Part shown: piece by piece, positions 9,220 to 17,749 of the stretch
Layout of the letters: the number at the start of each line of letters is the position of its first letter
Numbering within the stretch: the first letter of the stretch is position 1
Position numbers and translations under genes: made by a program
Source: Candidatus Latescibacterota bacterium
GTDB lineage: Bacteria; Latescibacterota; UBA2968; UBA8231
Length of the DNA: 23,860 bases
Assembly: GCA_022826515.1 (NCBI GenBank)
Contig: JAJDUT010000088.1
Span: 1-23,860 of the forward strand
Direction: 5' to 3'
The notes under the pieces: model-generated
What the model was told of the DNA's origin: nothing
Databases searched by the model: none
The model's input: the letters and a program-made list of their open reading frames with translations, nothing else

Positions 9220-9243
9220 AATACCATGCCTTATCAAGGTATT
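9220..9243. repeat. Inverted repeat AATACC-N12-GGTATT
   Basis: This imperfect hyphenated palindrome lies between the divergent SGNH gene and the toxin-antitoxin promoter. The outer arms are 9220-9225 and 9238-9243. An inner CCTT-ATC-AAGG lies off-centre. It could be an extra operator for the divergent promoters, but it may be chance. Confidence 0.3.
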
Positions 9244-9250
9244 CTATGAC

Positions 9251-9279
9251 TTGATACATACGTCATTTTGACGTATGAT
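9251..9279 (+). promoter_or_regulatory. Sigma-70-type promoter of the toxin-antitoxin pair
   Basis: The -35 is TTGATA (9251-9256) and the -10 is TATGAT (9274-9279). Each has one mismatch to consensus, and the spacer is exactly 17 bases. The expected transcription start is 9286, which is the A of the toxin ATG, so the transcript would be leaderless. Confidence 0.75.
9257..9277. promoter_or_regulatory. Operator palindrome of the toxin-antitoxin pair
   Basis: This is a perfect 9-base inverted repeat, CATACGTCA-TTT-TGACGTATG, that fills the promoter spacer and enters the -10. Binding by the HTH antitoxin here would block RNA polymerase, which is the usual autorepression of HigBA-type pairs. The binding protein is inferred from the neighbouring gene. 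Confidence 0.7.
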
Positions 9280-9285
9280 TTAACG

Positions 9286-9561
9286 ATGGAAAGAGTCCTA
9301 TTTGACAAGGTAAGAAAAAACCTGAATCGGTTGCCTATTCATATTGTAAGGAACCTCCAACGATGGGCACTTCAGGTGGAATCTCTAGGTATTCAGGAAG
9401 TTAGAAAAATCCCAGGCTATCACGATGAACCACTTCGAGGTGACCGAAGCGGGCAAAGATCTATCAGGCTATCCAAATCCTATCGCGCTTTCTATACCGA
9501 AATAGAAGGCGATGAAGTTAATTCTATTCAAGTTGAGGAGATCAATAAACATGATTACTAA
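9286..9561 (+). CDS. higB: HigB/RelE-superfamily toxin, probable mRNA interferase
   Basis: This 91-residue basic protein is of the HigB/RelE fold. It has conserved patterns of the family: EVRKIPGYHDEPLRGDRSGQ followed by RSIRLSKSYRAFYTEIEGD. HigB-type toxins cut mRNA on the ribosome. The ATG at 9286 is preferred. A TTG at 9268 is in frame, but it lies in the loop of the operator and upstream of the predicted transcription start. No ribosome site precedes the ATG, in line with a leaderless mRNA. The gene is AT-rich compared with the flanking operons, as is usual for mobile toxin-antitoxin modules. It overlaps the antitoxin by 11 bases. The toxin comes first, which is the HigBA order. Confidence 0.85.
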   Translation: MERVLFDKVRKNLNRLPIHIVRNLQRWALQVESLGIQEVRKIPGYHDEPLRGDRSGQRSIRLSKSYRAFYTEIEGDEVNSIQVEEINKHDY

Positions 9562-9853
9562 AGGACAATATGGGACTTCTAATTTGGAGAGAGATTTTGG
9601 ATGTCTGACATTTGGAAATGCTCTGGCAAGCTATCGAATAGGAGAAGAAAAAAGCCAGAGAGAGTTTGCTGTTTTTTTAGGTATTTCACCTCAAAGCCTT
9701 TGTGATATTGAAAAAGAAAGAAGAATTCCAAGTCCCAGTAGGGCAGCTAAAATTGCCGGAAAACTTGGCGAACCAGAAAGTTTTTGGGTTCAGCTTGCAT
9801 TACAAGATATGCTGCGAAAAGAAAATTTGAACCTTGTTGTTTCCATCGGTTGA
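9551..9853 (+). CDS. higA: HigA-like XRE-family antitoxin
   Basis: This 100-residue protein has a helix-turn-helix at about residues 34-61: SQREFAVFLGISPQSLCDIE, then KERRIPSPSRAAKIA. This is the Cro/C1 (XRE) pattern with the HigA-like tail that follows (KLGEPESFWVQLALQDMLRK). It should neutralise the toxin and bind the palindrome at 9257-9277. The ATG at 9551 has GAGGAG about 11 bases upstream and lies inside the toxin gene. An upstream in-frame start at 9512 would add 13 residues and is less likely. The stop TGA at 9851 directly precedes the sugar-nucleotide operon, so read-through from the toxin-antitoxin promoter into that operon is possible. Confidence 0.87.
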   Translation: MITKGQYGTSNLERDFGCLTFGNALASYRIGEEKSQREFAVFLGISPQSLCDIEKERRIPSPSRAAKIAGKLGEPESFWVQLALQDMLRKENLNLVVSIG

Positions 9854-9897
9854 TGAAAAATGCCGTACTGTGTAGCGAAGCACCCCTGCCCCAACCC

Positions 9898-11013
9898 ATG
9901 CGCCACATTCTAGTCACAGGCGGTGCCGGCTTTATCGGCTCGCACACCGTAGATCGCCTCGTCGCCGCGGGCTATCAAGTCCGCATCCTCGACTCTTTGC
10001 AGGAGAGGGTCCACCCCGAAGGCTGGCCCGCCTATCTGCCCACAGGCGTGGAAAAAATGCAGGGCGACGTGCGCCAACGAGCCGACTGGCTCGCCGCGCT
10101 CGACGGCATCGACGGCGTCATTCACCTAGCGGCCTACCAAGACTACATGCCCGACTTCTCCACCTTCCACCACGTCAACACGGTCGGTGCCACCCTGCTC
10201 TACGAGCTGATCGTCACCGAGAAGCTGCCCGTGCGGAAAGTCGTTCTAGCCTCGTCGCAAGCCGTCTATGGCGAGGGCAAGTACCGCTGCGCCGAGCACG
10301 GCGTCGTCTATCCCGACGCCCGTCCCGACGCACAGCTAGCCAGAGCCGAGTGGGAAGTCCGCTGCCCCCACTGCGCCGCTGAACTCGAACATCTGCCCAT
10401 TACCGAAGACACCGTCAACCCCCACACCCCCTATGGCATCTCCAAGTACGCGGCAGAGTTGACCTCCTTCAGCCTCGGCCGCAAATACGACATTCCCACG
10501 GTCAACATGCGCTACTCCATCGTCCAAGGGCCGCGCAACTCCTTTTTCAATGCCTATTCGGGCATCGGCCGCATTTTTGCCCTGCGCGTCCTGCACGGCC
10601 AGCCTCCCGTCTGCTACGAGGACGGCCAATCGCTGCGCGACTACGTCCATGTCGGCGATGTGGCCCGCGCCAATGTCCTCTGCCTCGAAGACGAGCGCGC
10701 CAATTTCCGCTCCTTCAATGTCGCCGGCCAGCACGGCACCACCGTCCTCGAATACGCCCAGCTAGTAACGCGCATCGCCGGGCGGTCCATCGAACCGCTC
10801 GTCAGCGGCGAATATCGCTTTGGCGACACCCGCCACACCGTCTCCTCCGGTGCCGCTCTGCAAGCCCTTGGCTGGCAGCCCGAGATCTCGCTCGAACAAA
10901 CCATTGGCGAATACATCGAGTGGATCAAAGAGCAACCCAACCTCGCGGATTTCTACGCCGCGGCCCAAGCGAATATGCGCGCCGCCAACGTCCTCCGCAG
11001 GGCAAGCGCGTGA
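9898..11013 (+). CDS. NAD-dependent nucleotide-sugar epimerase/dehydratase with Cys/His insert
   Basis: This is a 371-residue extended SDR. The Rossmann glycine motif TGGAGFIGSH is at 7-16, and the catalytic Tyr179 and Lys183 are in YGISK. Between the substrate loop and the active site sits an insert with Cys131, His134, Cys156 and Cys159 (CAEHG, then CPHC), which looks like a small zinc knuckle. This insert is known from a subset of SDR epimerases annotated as dTDP-L-rhamnose 4-epimerase-like. The ATG at 9898 is chosen because the Rossmann fold starts right there. An ATG at 9853 overlapping the antitoxin stop would add 15 residues. Neither start has a clear ribosome site. It overlaps the nucleotidyltransferase as GTGA. 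With the next two genes it likely makes or converts a nucleotide-activated sugar for surface glycans. The substrate is unknown. Confidence 0.85.
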   Translation: MRHILVTGGAGFIGSHTVDRLVAAGYQVRILDSLQERVHPEGWPAYLPTGVEKMQGDVRQRADWLAALDGIDGVIHLAAYQDYMPDFSTFHHVNTVGATLLYELIVTEKLPVRKVVLASSQAVYGEGKYRCAEHGVVYPDARPDAQLARAEWEVRCPHCAAELEHLPITEDTVNPHTPYGISKYAAELTSFSLGRKYDIPTVNMRYSIVQGPRNSFFNAYSGIGRIFALRVLHGQPPVCYEDGQSLRDYVHVGDVARANVLCLEDERANFRSFNVAGQHGTTVLEYAQLVTRIAGRSIEPLVSGEYRFGDTRHTVSSGAALQALGWQPEISLEQTIGEYIEWIKEQPNLADFYAAAQANMRAANVLRRASA

Positions 11014-11729
11014 AGGCGATGATCCTAGCCGCCGGACGCGGCACGCGCCTGCGCCCGCTCACCGACGAAATCCCCAAGGCGATGGTCCCCTTTGCCGACA
11101 AACCCCTGCTCGAACACGTCGTGCGCCTGTTAGCACAGCACGGATTCGACGATCTCGTCATCAACCTCCACCACTTACCCCAAGTCATCACCGACTACTT
11201 CGGCGATGGCCGGGCTTGGGACGTATCGATTACCTATTCGCTGGAGGACGACCTGCTCGGCACCGCTGGCGCTGTGCGGCAAGTTGCCGACTTCTTCGAC
11301 GGCCCTTTTTTATTGTACTACGGAGACAACCTGACCAACTTCGACTTAGGTGACTTGTGGCAAACCCACCAGCGCGAGGGCGAAATCGCCAGCATCGGAC
11401 TCTTGTGGATGGACGATCCAACCACGCGGGGCATCGTCGGCCTCGACGCACACCACCGCATCACCCGCTTCGTCGAAAAACCGCGGCCCGACCAAGTATT
11501 CGACAACTATTGGGTCAACGCCGGGATCTACGCCCTACAACCCGAAATCCTCAACCACATCCCGCCGGACTCCCCCTGCGACTTCAGCGAAGTCTTCGCC
11601 GACTTGCTCGCTGCGGGCCGTCCCCTGCTCGGACATCCCCTGTGCGGTCAACTCCTTTCGACCGATACGCCCCTGCGCTACCGCCACGCCTGTCAGTGCG
11701 TGGACTCAGGCGCTTTTGCTCTTCCCTGA
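11010..11729 (+). CDS. Sugar-1-phosphate nucleotidyltransferase (HddC/RmlA-like)
   Basis: This 239-residue protein has the nucleotidyltransferase signature AMILAAGRGTRLRPLTDE at 3-20, Lys23 in PKAMVPF, and the metal-binding Asp106 in YYGDN. FVEKPRPD and NAGIYAL follow in the usual order. It joins a sugar-1-phosphate to a nucleoside triphosphate. With an HddA-like kinase next door, D-glycero-D-manno-heptose-1-phosphate guanylyltransferase (HddC) is a reasonable guess, but mannose- or glucose-1-phosphate enzymes look alike. The start is GTG at 11010, overlapping the epimerase stop by 4 bases, with AGGG 7 bases upstream. The C-terminal segment LLSTDTPLRYRHACQ corresponds to the family's D(I)GTP.RY motif, with TDTP in place of IGTP. 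Confidence 0.83.
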   Translation: MKAMILAAGRGTRLRPLTDEIPKAMVPFADKPLLEHVVRLLAQHGFDDLVINLHHLPQVITDYFGDGRAWDVSITYSLEDDLLGTAGAVRQVADFFDGPFLLYYGDNLTNFDLGDLWQTHQREGEIASIGLLWMDDPTTRGIVGLDAHHRITRFVEKPRPDQVFDNYWVNAGIYALQPEILNHIPPDSPCDFSEVFADLLAAGRPLLGHPLCGQLLSTDTPLRYRHACQCVDSGAFALP

Positions 11730-11741
11730 AACGAGGCTAGT

Positions 11742-12731
11742 TTGATCATTACCAGAGCGCCCCTGCGCATTCCGCTCGGCGGCGGCGGCACCGACCTAGC
11801 CTCCTATTACACCCATCACGGGGGTTTTGTACTCAGTGCTGGCATCGACAAATACGTCTATATCCAGCTCAACGACCTCAAGGTGGAAGACTTCGTTCGC
11901 GTCAAGTATTCACAGACCGAAAAGGTCGATGCGCCCGATCAAATCCAACACCCCCTGCTGCGCGAAGCCCTGATCTACGCCGGGATCGAGGGCGGGATCG
12001 AAATCAGCGCGATGTCCGACGTGCCGGGACGTACGGGCCTAGGGTCCTCGGGCTCGTTCACTGTAGCACTGCTGGCCGCACTCCACGCCTATAAGCGCGA
12101 ACACCCCTCCCCCCAAGCGCTAGCCGAGGAAGCCCACTATATCGAAACGGTGCTGGCTGCCCAGCCAGCGGGCAAACACGACCACTACTTGGGTACCTTC
12201 GGCGGCCTGACCTGCCTCGACATCGACACCAGCGGTCGCGTCGCAGTCACTCCACTGGCAATCTCCCCGCCCACCGCCGAAATCCTAGCGGCCAACATGC
12301 TGGTCTTCTTTACCGGCATCCGGCGCGAGAGTTCAGACATCCTCGCCCAGCAAAACCAAGACACCCAACAAGGCGACGACCAGGTACTAGACAGCCTGCA
12401 TCAGACCAAGCAGATCGGCTACCAGATCAAGGAGGCGCTCGAACAAGACGCGCTGGACCGCTTCGGCGAATTGCTCCACGAACACTGGCTGGCCAAAAAG
12501 CAGCGAGCGCAGCAGATATCCAATGCGGATATCGACCGCTGGTACGCGGCCGGTCGCGCCGCCGGTGCCCTCGGCGGCAAACTGCTAGGGGCCGGTGGCG
12601 GCGGTTTTCTCATGTTCTATTGCCCGGCTGAACACCACGCCAAGCTGCGCACCAGCATGGCCCAAGCGGGCCTGCGCGAGATGCGCTGCCAATTTGCCAC
12701 CGAGGGCGTCCAAGTCCTCGTCCACATCTGA
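11742..12731 (+). CDS. GHMP-family sugar kinase, HddA-like
   Basis: This is a 329-residue kinase. The N-terminus RAPLRIPLGGGGTDLASYY and the conserved GIDKYVYI match D-glycero-alpha-D-manno-heptose-7-phosphate kinase (HddA) and related sugar kinases. The ATP loop is GRTGLGSSGS at 96-105. AGKHDHYLGTFGG is the third GHMP motif region, and LLGAGGGGFLMFY is the C-terminal one. Expected reaction: ATP-dependent anomeric phosphorylation of a (heptose) sugar phosphate, feeding the nucleotidyltransferase. The start is TTG at 11742, with GAGG 5-6 bases upstream, and the conserved frame begins right there. The stop TGA shares its last base with the ATG of the next gene (TGATG). No gmhA or gmhB is in the window, so the heptose assignment rests on similarity only. 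Confidence 0.83.
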   Translation: MIITRAPLRIPLGGGGTDLASYYTHHGGFVLSAGIDKYVYIQLNDLKVEDFVRVKYSQTEKVDAPDQIQHPLLREALIYAGIEGGIEISAMSDVPGRTGLGSSGSFTVALLAALHAYKREHPSPQALAEEAHYIETVLAAQPAGKHDHYLGTFGGLTCLDIDTSGRVAVTPLAISPPTAEILAANMLVFFTGIRRESSDILAQQNQDTQQGDDQVLDSLHQTKQIGYQIKEALEQDALDRFGELLHEHWLAKKQRAQQISNADIDRWYAAGRAAGALGGKLLGAGGGGFLMFYCPAEHHAKLRTSMAQAGLREMRCQFATEGVQVLVHI

Positions 12732-13576
12732 TGTACACCCTCGACCTAGGCGACGCAGAGGCCGTACACCTGCCCGGCGGCGACTTTCGCCTCGACGGAG
12801 GGACCATGTTCGGCTTGGTACCCAAAGTCCTGTGGCAGCGCACTGCCACTGCCGACGAGCACAACCGCATCCGCCTGTCGTGCAACTGCCTACTCCTGAA
12901 AATGGGCCGCGAGCTCGTGCTGCTCGACACGGGGTTTGGCGAGCGTTTCTCCCCGCGCGAGCGCACCATGTACGGCATGGACGGTGCGCACACGCTGCGC
13001 GGCTCGCTCGTAGCCGCAGGTGTGGCCCCGGAGGCGATCACCATGGTCGCGCTCACCCACCTGCACTTCGACCACTTCTGCGGCTGTCTCGTCGAAGGGC
13101 CTACGGACCTAGCCCCGCTCTTTCCCAATGCCGTCCACGTGGTGCAGCGCGGCGAGTGGGACGACGCCTTGGCCGGCCGCAGCACCATGCGGAGCAGCTA
13201 TCGGCCCGAAGATCTCCACGCTCTCGCCCGCCAAGTCGAGATGCGCTTCCTCGACGGCGACGGCGAATTGGCACCTGGACTGACGACTTTTGTCACCGGC
13301 GGTCACACCCGCACTCATCAGGGCTTTCGCCTCGAAGCTGGCGGCCACACCCTCGTCTATCCCGGGGAACTGATCCCCACGCGCCTCCACCTGCGGCTCT
13401 ATTGGAACATGGCCTACGACATGTTCCCCTACCAGACCTTGACCCGCAAACAGCAGTTTACCGCCGAAGCCGCTGCTCAGAAGTGGGTTGTCGCTTGGGA
13501 CCACGATCCCGATGCGCCGTGGAGCCACATCGTCCAAGACGGCGACCACTTCGTCGCCCGCGATGTCGAACTTTAA
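12731..13576 (+). CDS. MBL-fold metallo-hydrolase
   Basis: This 281-residue protein has the metallo-beta-lactamase fold. The zinc motif THLHFDH gives His110, His112, Asp114 and His115. DTGFG at 66-70 is the usual strand before it. GGHTRTHQGF provides the third metal histidine, and AWDHDP near the end is the Asp/His of the last motif. Families with this pattern include lactonases, sulfatases and phosphodiesterases, so the substrate cannot be named. The ATG overlaps the kinase stop by one base, so it is translated with the sugar-nucleotide operon. It could process a pathway intermediate, but that is inference. Confidence 0.85.
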   Translation: MYTLDLGDAEAVHLPGGDFRLDGGTMFGLVPKVLWQRTATADEHNRIRLSCNCLLLKMGRELVLLDTGFGERFSPRERTMYGMDGAHTLRGSLVAAGVAPEAITMVALTHLHFDHFCGCLVEGPTDLAPLFPNAVHVVQRGEWDDALAGRSTMRSSYRPEDLHALARQVEMRFLDGDGELAPGLTTFVTGGHTRTHQGFRLEAGGHTLVYPGELIPTRLHLRLYWNMAYDMFPYQTLTRKQQFTAEAAAQKWVVAWDHDPDAPWSHIVQDGDHFVARDVEL

Positions 13577-13594
13577 CCGCGGCTTTTCATCCTG

Positions 13595-13618
13595 TAAATC
13601 CCACAAATCCACAAATCA
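13595..13618. repeat. Short tandem repeat (about 8 bp x 3)
   Basis: Three near-identical 8-base units (TAAATCCC, ACAAATCC, ACAAATCA) lie in the 90-base gap between the MBL gene and the small protein gene. No hairpin is evident. It may be a dispersed intergenic repeat or simple drift. Confidence 0.4.
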
Positions 13619-13666
13619 CAGTCCACTTTGACCGCAACTAGACCGTGCGTTACTTTTAACGCCGCT

Positions 13667-13912
13667 ATGTCCTTGGAAGTCATTGAAATTCCCGCCGAGC
13701 ACCGCGACCTGCTCAATCGCCTGTCCGAGCTGATTCCCGACCTCGAACCAGACTCGCCGCAGAGCTTGCAGCGAATCTTCGGCTTAGGACTGATCGCCCT
13801 AACCATGCAGATCACCAATAAGGCCCGCGCCCAAGATCAGGAGGAGCTAGTCGCCGAACTCGGCGACCTCGCCAAGTCCATGGTCGAGGCCGAAGGCTGG
13901 TCCGCGCTATGA
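13667..13912 (+). CDS. Small uncharacterised helical protein
   Basis: This is an 81-residue acidic protein with no family I recognise. It reads as mostly helical: EHRDLLNRLSELIPDLEP, then SLQRIFGLGLIALTMQI, then a charged tail DQEELVAELGDLAKSMVEAE. There is no signal peptide and no metal motif. The ATG at 13667 is chosen because the conserved-looking helical sequence begins there. No ribosome site is clear. It overlaps the following SDR by 4 bases (ATGA), which supports a real, co-translated gene. It could be a small partner or regulator of the SDR. Confidence 0.6.
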   Translation: MSLEVIEIPAEHRDLLNRLSELIPDLEPDSPQSLQRIFGLGLIALTMQITNKARAQDQEELVAELGDLAKSMVEAEGWSAL

Positions 13913-14691
13913 TGATTCCGCCTTCCTCGCTCGACCTCTTCAGCCTCAAGGGCCGCACGGCCTTGGTAACGGGCGGCAGCAAGGGCCTCGGCGAAGCCAT
14001 GGCCTGCGCGCTGTCCGCGGCCGGCGCCGACGTGGCCCTCACCAGCCGCAATGTAGAAGAAGCCCGCGCCGCAGCCGCGCAAATCAGTGCCCACACCAAC
14101 GGCCGCGTACTCGCTTTTCAAGCCGACGCGGCCGACCACGCCCAAGTGGAAGCCTCAGTGAGCCAAACCAACGACGCCTTGGGCCCCATAGACATTCTGG
14201 TCAACAACGCCGGCATCAACATCCGCAGCCCGATCGTCGAGTTGCGCGACGAGGATTGGGACGCGGTCATCGCCATCAACCTCACCGGCCCGATGTACTA
14301 CTGCCGAGCCGTGGGGCCGCAGATGATCGAGCGCGGCTACGGCCGCGTCATCAACCTCGGATCCACCGTATCGCAGGTCTCAATCGCCGACCGCACGCCG
14401 TACGCATCGAGCAAGGGCGGCATCGTCCAACTCACCAAGACCCTCGCCCTCGAATGGGCAGCGCACGGAATCACCGTCAACGCCATCTGCCCCGGCCCCT
14501 TTATCACCCCGATCAACGCCATCCTGCTACAAGACCCAGCCAAGGCGCGCGCAATGATCGCCAAGGTCCCTATGGACCGCTGGGGTGAGCCGACCGAACT
14601 AGCTACGGCCGTCCTCTACTTCGCCTCAGAAGCCTCTGGCTTTACCACCGGGGCGACCCTAGTCGTCGATGGCGGGTACACCTCCCAGTAG
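13909..14691 (+). CDS. SDR-family NAD(P)-dependent oxidoreductase (gluconate 5-dehydrogenase/KduD-like)
   Basis: This is a 260-residue classical short-chain dehydrogenase. The cofactor motif TGGSKGLG is at 21-28, NNAG at 99-102, and the catalytic Ser152, Tyr165 and Lys169 are in GSTVSQ and YASSK. The C-terminus FTTGATLVVDGGYTSQ is typical of the gluconate 5-dehydrogenase/2-deoxy-D-gluconate dehydrogenase and FabG-like branch. It likely oxidises or reduces a sugar acid or keto compound in the cytosol. The ATG at 13909 overlaps the small protein stop; another ATG follows at 13912. Its TAG stop lies inside the left arm of a large palindrome. Confidence 0.88.
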   Translation: MMIPPSSLDLFSLKGRTALVTGGSKGLGEAMACALSAAGADVALTSRNVEEARAAAAQISAHTNGRVLAFQADAADHAQVEASVSQTNDALGPIDILVNNAGINIRSPIVELRDEDWDAVIAINLTGPMYYCRAVGPQMIERGYGRVINLGSTVSQVSIADRTPYASSKGGIVQLTKTLALEWAAHGITVNAICPGPFITPINAILLQDPAKARAMIAKVPMDRWGEPTELATAVLYFASEASGFTTGATLVVDGGYTSQ

Positions 14692-14716
14692 GGGGCGGTT
14701 TCAAACCGCCCCCTAC
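14688..14716. terminator. Perfect palindrome between convergent SDR genes, possible bidirectional terminator or REP-like element
   Basis: The arms GTAGGGGGCGGTTT (14688-14701) and AAACCGCCCCCTAC (14703-14716) are perfectly complementary with one central base. The left arm includes the TAG stop of the plus-strand SDR. The convergent SDR stops at 14725. There is no T-tract on either side, so classic intrinsic termination is weak. It may block read-through, protect mRNA ends, or be a dispersed palindromic repeat. Confidence 0.7.
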
Positions 14717-14724
14717 CGCACGGC

Positions 14725-15507
14725 CTATAGCCTGCGGCAGACCCTCTTAAAAGCGAACCGCGTCAAGCGGGGCCAGTGCTGGCGCAGCTTGATCAGCAAA
14801 AGCGCGGCCGCGTCTGGGACGCTCTTGTGCTTGCCCGCGGCCACGGCGTCGGCGATGGCCGCGGCCACTTCCTCCGCCGACTTGGCGAACTTTTTCTGCA
14901 CGGGCAGATGCTTAGAACCGGCCCGCTCGGCAAACTCGGTATGCACCAAGCCCGGCCCTACCAAGTGGACGCCAATGCCCTGGGGTGCCAGCTCGTAGTC
15001 GAGGCTTTCGGCCAAGCCGTTCAAGGCGAATTTTGTCGCGCTGTACACGGCGTGTTTGGGCACGGGGAATTCGCCAGCAATACTCGATATGAAGACCAAC
15101 CGGCCCCGCCCTTGCGCCAGCATATCCGGCAGAAAGGCTCGAGTGCAGTAGATGGCACCGAGCAGATTCGTTTGCACTACGGCCTCACATTCGCGCACAT
15201 CCGCGTCGGCAAACGAGCGGTAATACCCCCGACCCGCGTTGTTGATCAGCACGTCAGCCCCGCCCCATTGCGCTTCCACCTCGGCGTGCAAAGCGCCGAC
15301 CTGGGCTAGATCGCCTACGTCGCACGGCACCACTAGCGGCTGGTGGCCGCCGCTTTCTTCAATGGCCGATCCTAGCTCTGCTAGCGCCTGAGCGCGGCGA
15401 GCCACTAACACCAAGCGCGCCCCGCGCTCGGCTAGCACGAGGGCCAAGGCGCGACCGATGCCGCTGCTGGCCCCAGTAAGCACAACTCGCTGGTTATCCC
15501 AGTCCAT
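14725..15507 (-). CDS. SDR-family oxidoreductase with basic C-terminal helix
   Basis: This 260-residue short-chain dehydrogenase has TGASSGIG at 11-18, NNAG at 89-92, and the catalytic Ser142, Tyr155 and Lys159 (ISS and YSATK). PGLVHTEF replaces the more usual PGxxxT, as in the DltE/YqjQ-like branch. The C-terminus (KLRQHWPRLTRFAFKRVCRR) is strongly basic and amphipathic and could touch the membrane. The ATG at 15507 is chosen for its GAGGG site 5 bases upstream; an in-frame start at 15555 has none. It is a lone gene convergent with the previous operon and divergent from groESL. The substrate is unknown. Confidence 0.87.
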   Translation of the reverse strand: MDWDNQRVVLTGASSGIGRALALVLAERGARLVLVARRAQALAELGSAIEESGGHQPLVVPCDVGDLAQVGALHAEVEAQWGGADVLINNAGRGYYRSFADADVRECEAVVQTNLLGAIYCTRAFLPDMLAQGRGRLVFISSIAGEFPVPKHAVYSATKFALNGLAESLDYELAPQGIGVHLVGPGLVHTEFAERAGSKHLPVQKKFAKSAEEVAAAIADAVAAGKHKSVPDAAALLLIKLRQHWPRLTRFAFKRVCRRL

Positions 15508-15679
15508 TATTCCCTCAATTTTTTCATAATGAGAATTAGAGGTTTCTATTTTCATTTAGAGAAAACAACACAATAAATTATTTTTAATACACTTATATAT
15601 ATTTTCTACCTTTATTTTTTAAATATATTATCAATATGGGAAAATATTCGTTTACTGCCCTGCGTCAAGATATGGCATA

Positions 15680-15701
15680 AGTGCTTTATAAACAAAGCAC
15701 T
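15680..15701. promoter_or_regulatory. Inverted repeat upstream of the groESL promoter, possible activator site
   Basis: The perfect arms AGTGCTTT and AAAGCACT are separated by 6 bases, centred about 55 bases before the predicted start of transcription. Its orientation is the reverse of CIRCE. It may bind an enhancer-binding protein or another heat-shock regulator. The function is inferred. Confidence 0.5.
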
Positions 15702-15718
15702 AGCAAAATTTTCGTCCA

Positions 15719-15735
15719 TTGGCACGAACTTTGCA
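15719..15735 (+). promoter_or_regulatory. Sigma-54 (-24/-12) promoter of groESL
   Basis: TTGGCACG-AACT-TTGCA matches the RpoN consensus (YTGGCACG-N4-TTGCW) exactly, with the invariant GG (15721-15722) and GC (15733-15734) ten bases apart. The expected start of transcription is near 15746, giving a leader of about 35 bases that ends in the groES ribosome site. Its position directly before groES argues against chance. Confidence 0.8.
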
Positions 15736-15780
15736 TATAGCATCCCCTAGCCATTTTACCCTTAAAAGGAGGAGCCAATC

Positions 15781-17728
<1,948 letters not shown>

Positions 17729-17749
17729 GGGGCGCTTGGCACACACGCA

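Larger units (their letters stand above)
15508..15780. other. AT-rich divergent intergenic region upstream of groES
   Basis: This 273-base stretch is much richer in A+T than either neighbour. It holds an inverted repeat at 15680-15701 and a sigma-54 promoter at 15719-15735. It also has a weak AATAT-N6-ATATT repeat near 15635-15650. No ORF is convincing. A canonical CIRCE element (TTAGCACTC-N9-GAGTGCTAA) is absent. Confidence 0.6.

Noticed and set aside
9159..9250. Promoter for the minus-strand envelope operon
   Set aside because: A TTGACA (9199-9194) and a TAGAAT (9246-9241) exist on the minus strand, but neither has a partner hexamer at proper spacing.
9268..9285. Toxin start at TTG 9268
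   Set aside because: It lies in the operator loop and before the predicted transcription start; ATG 9286 fits better.
12731..13576. AHL lactonase (quorum quenching) assignment
   Set aside because: The HxHxDH motif is shared by the whole MBL superfamily, and context points to sugar metabolism.
15640..15710. CIRCE element for HrcA upstream of groES
   Set aside because: The palindrome here is AGTGCT...AGCACT, the reverse of CIRCE (AGCACTC...GAGTGCT), and the spacer is 6 rather than 9 bases.
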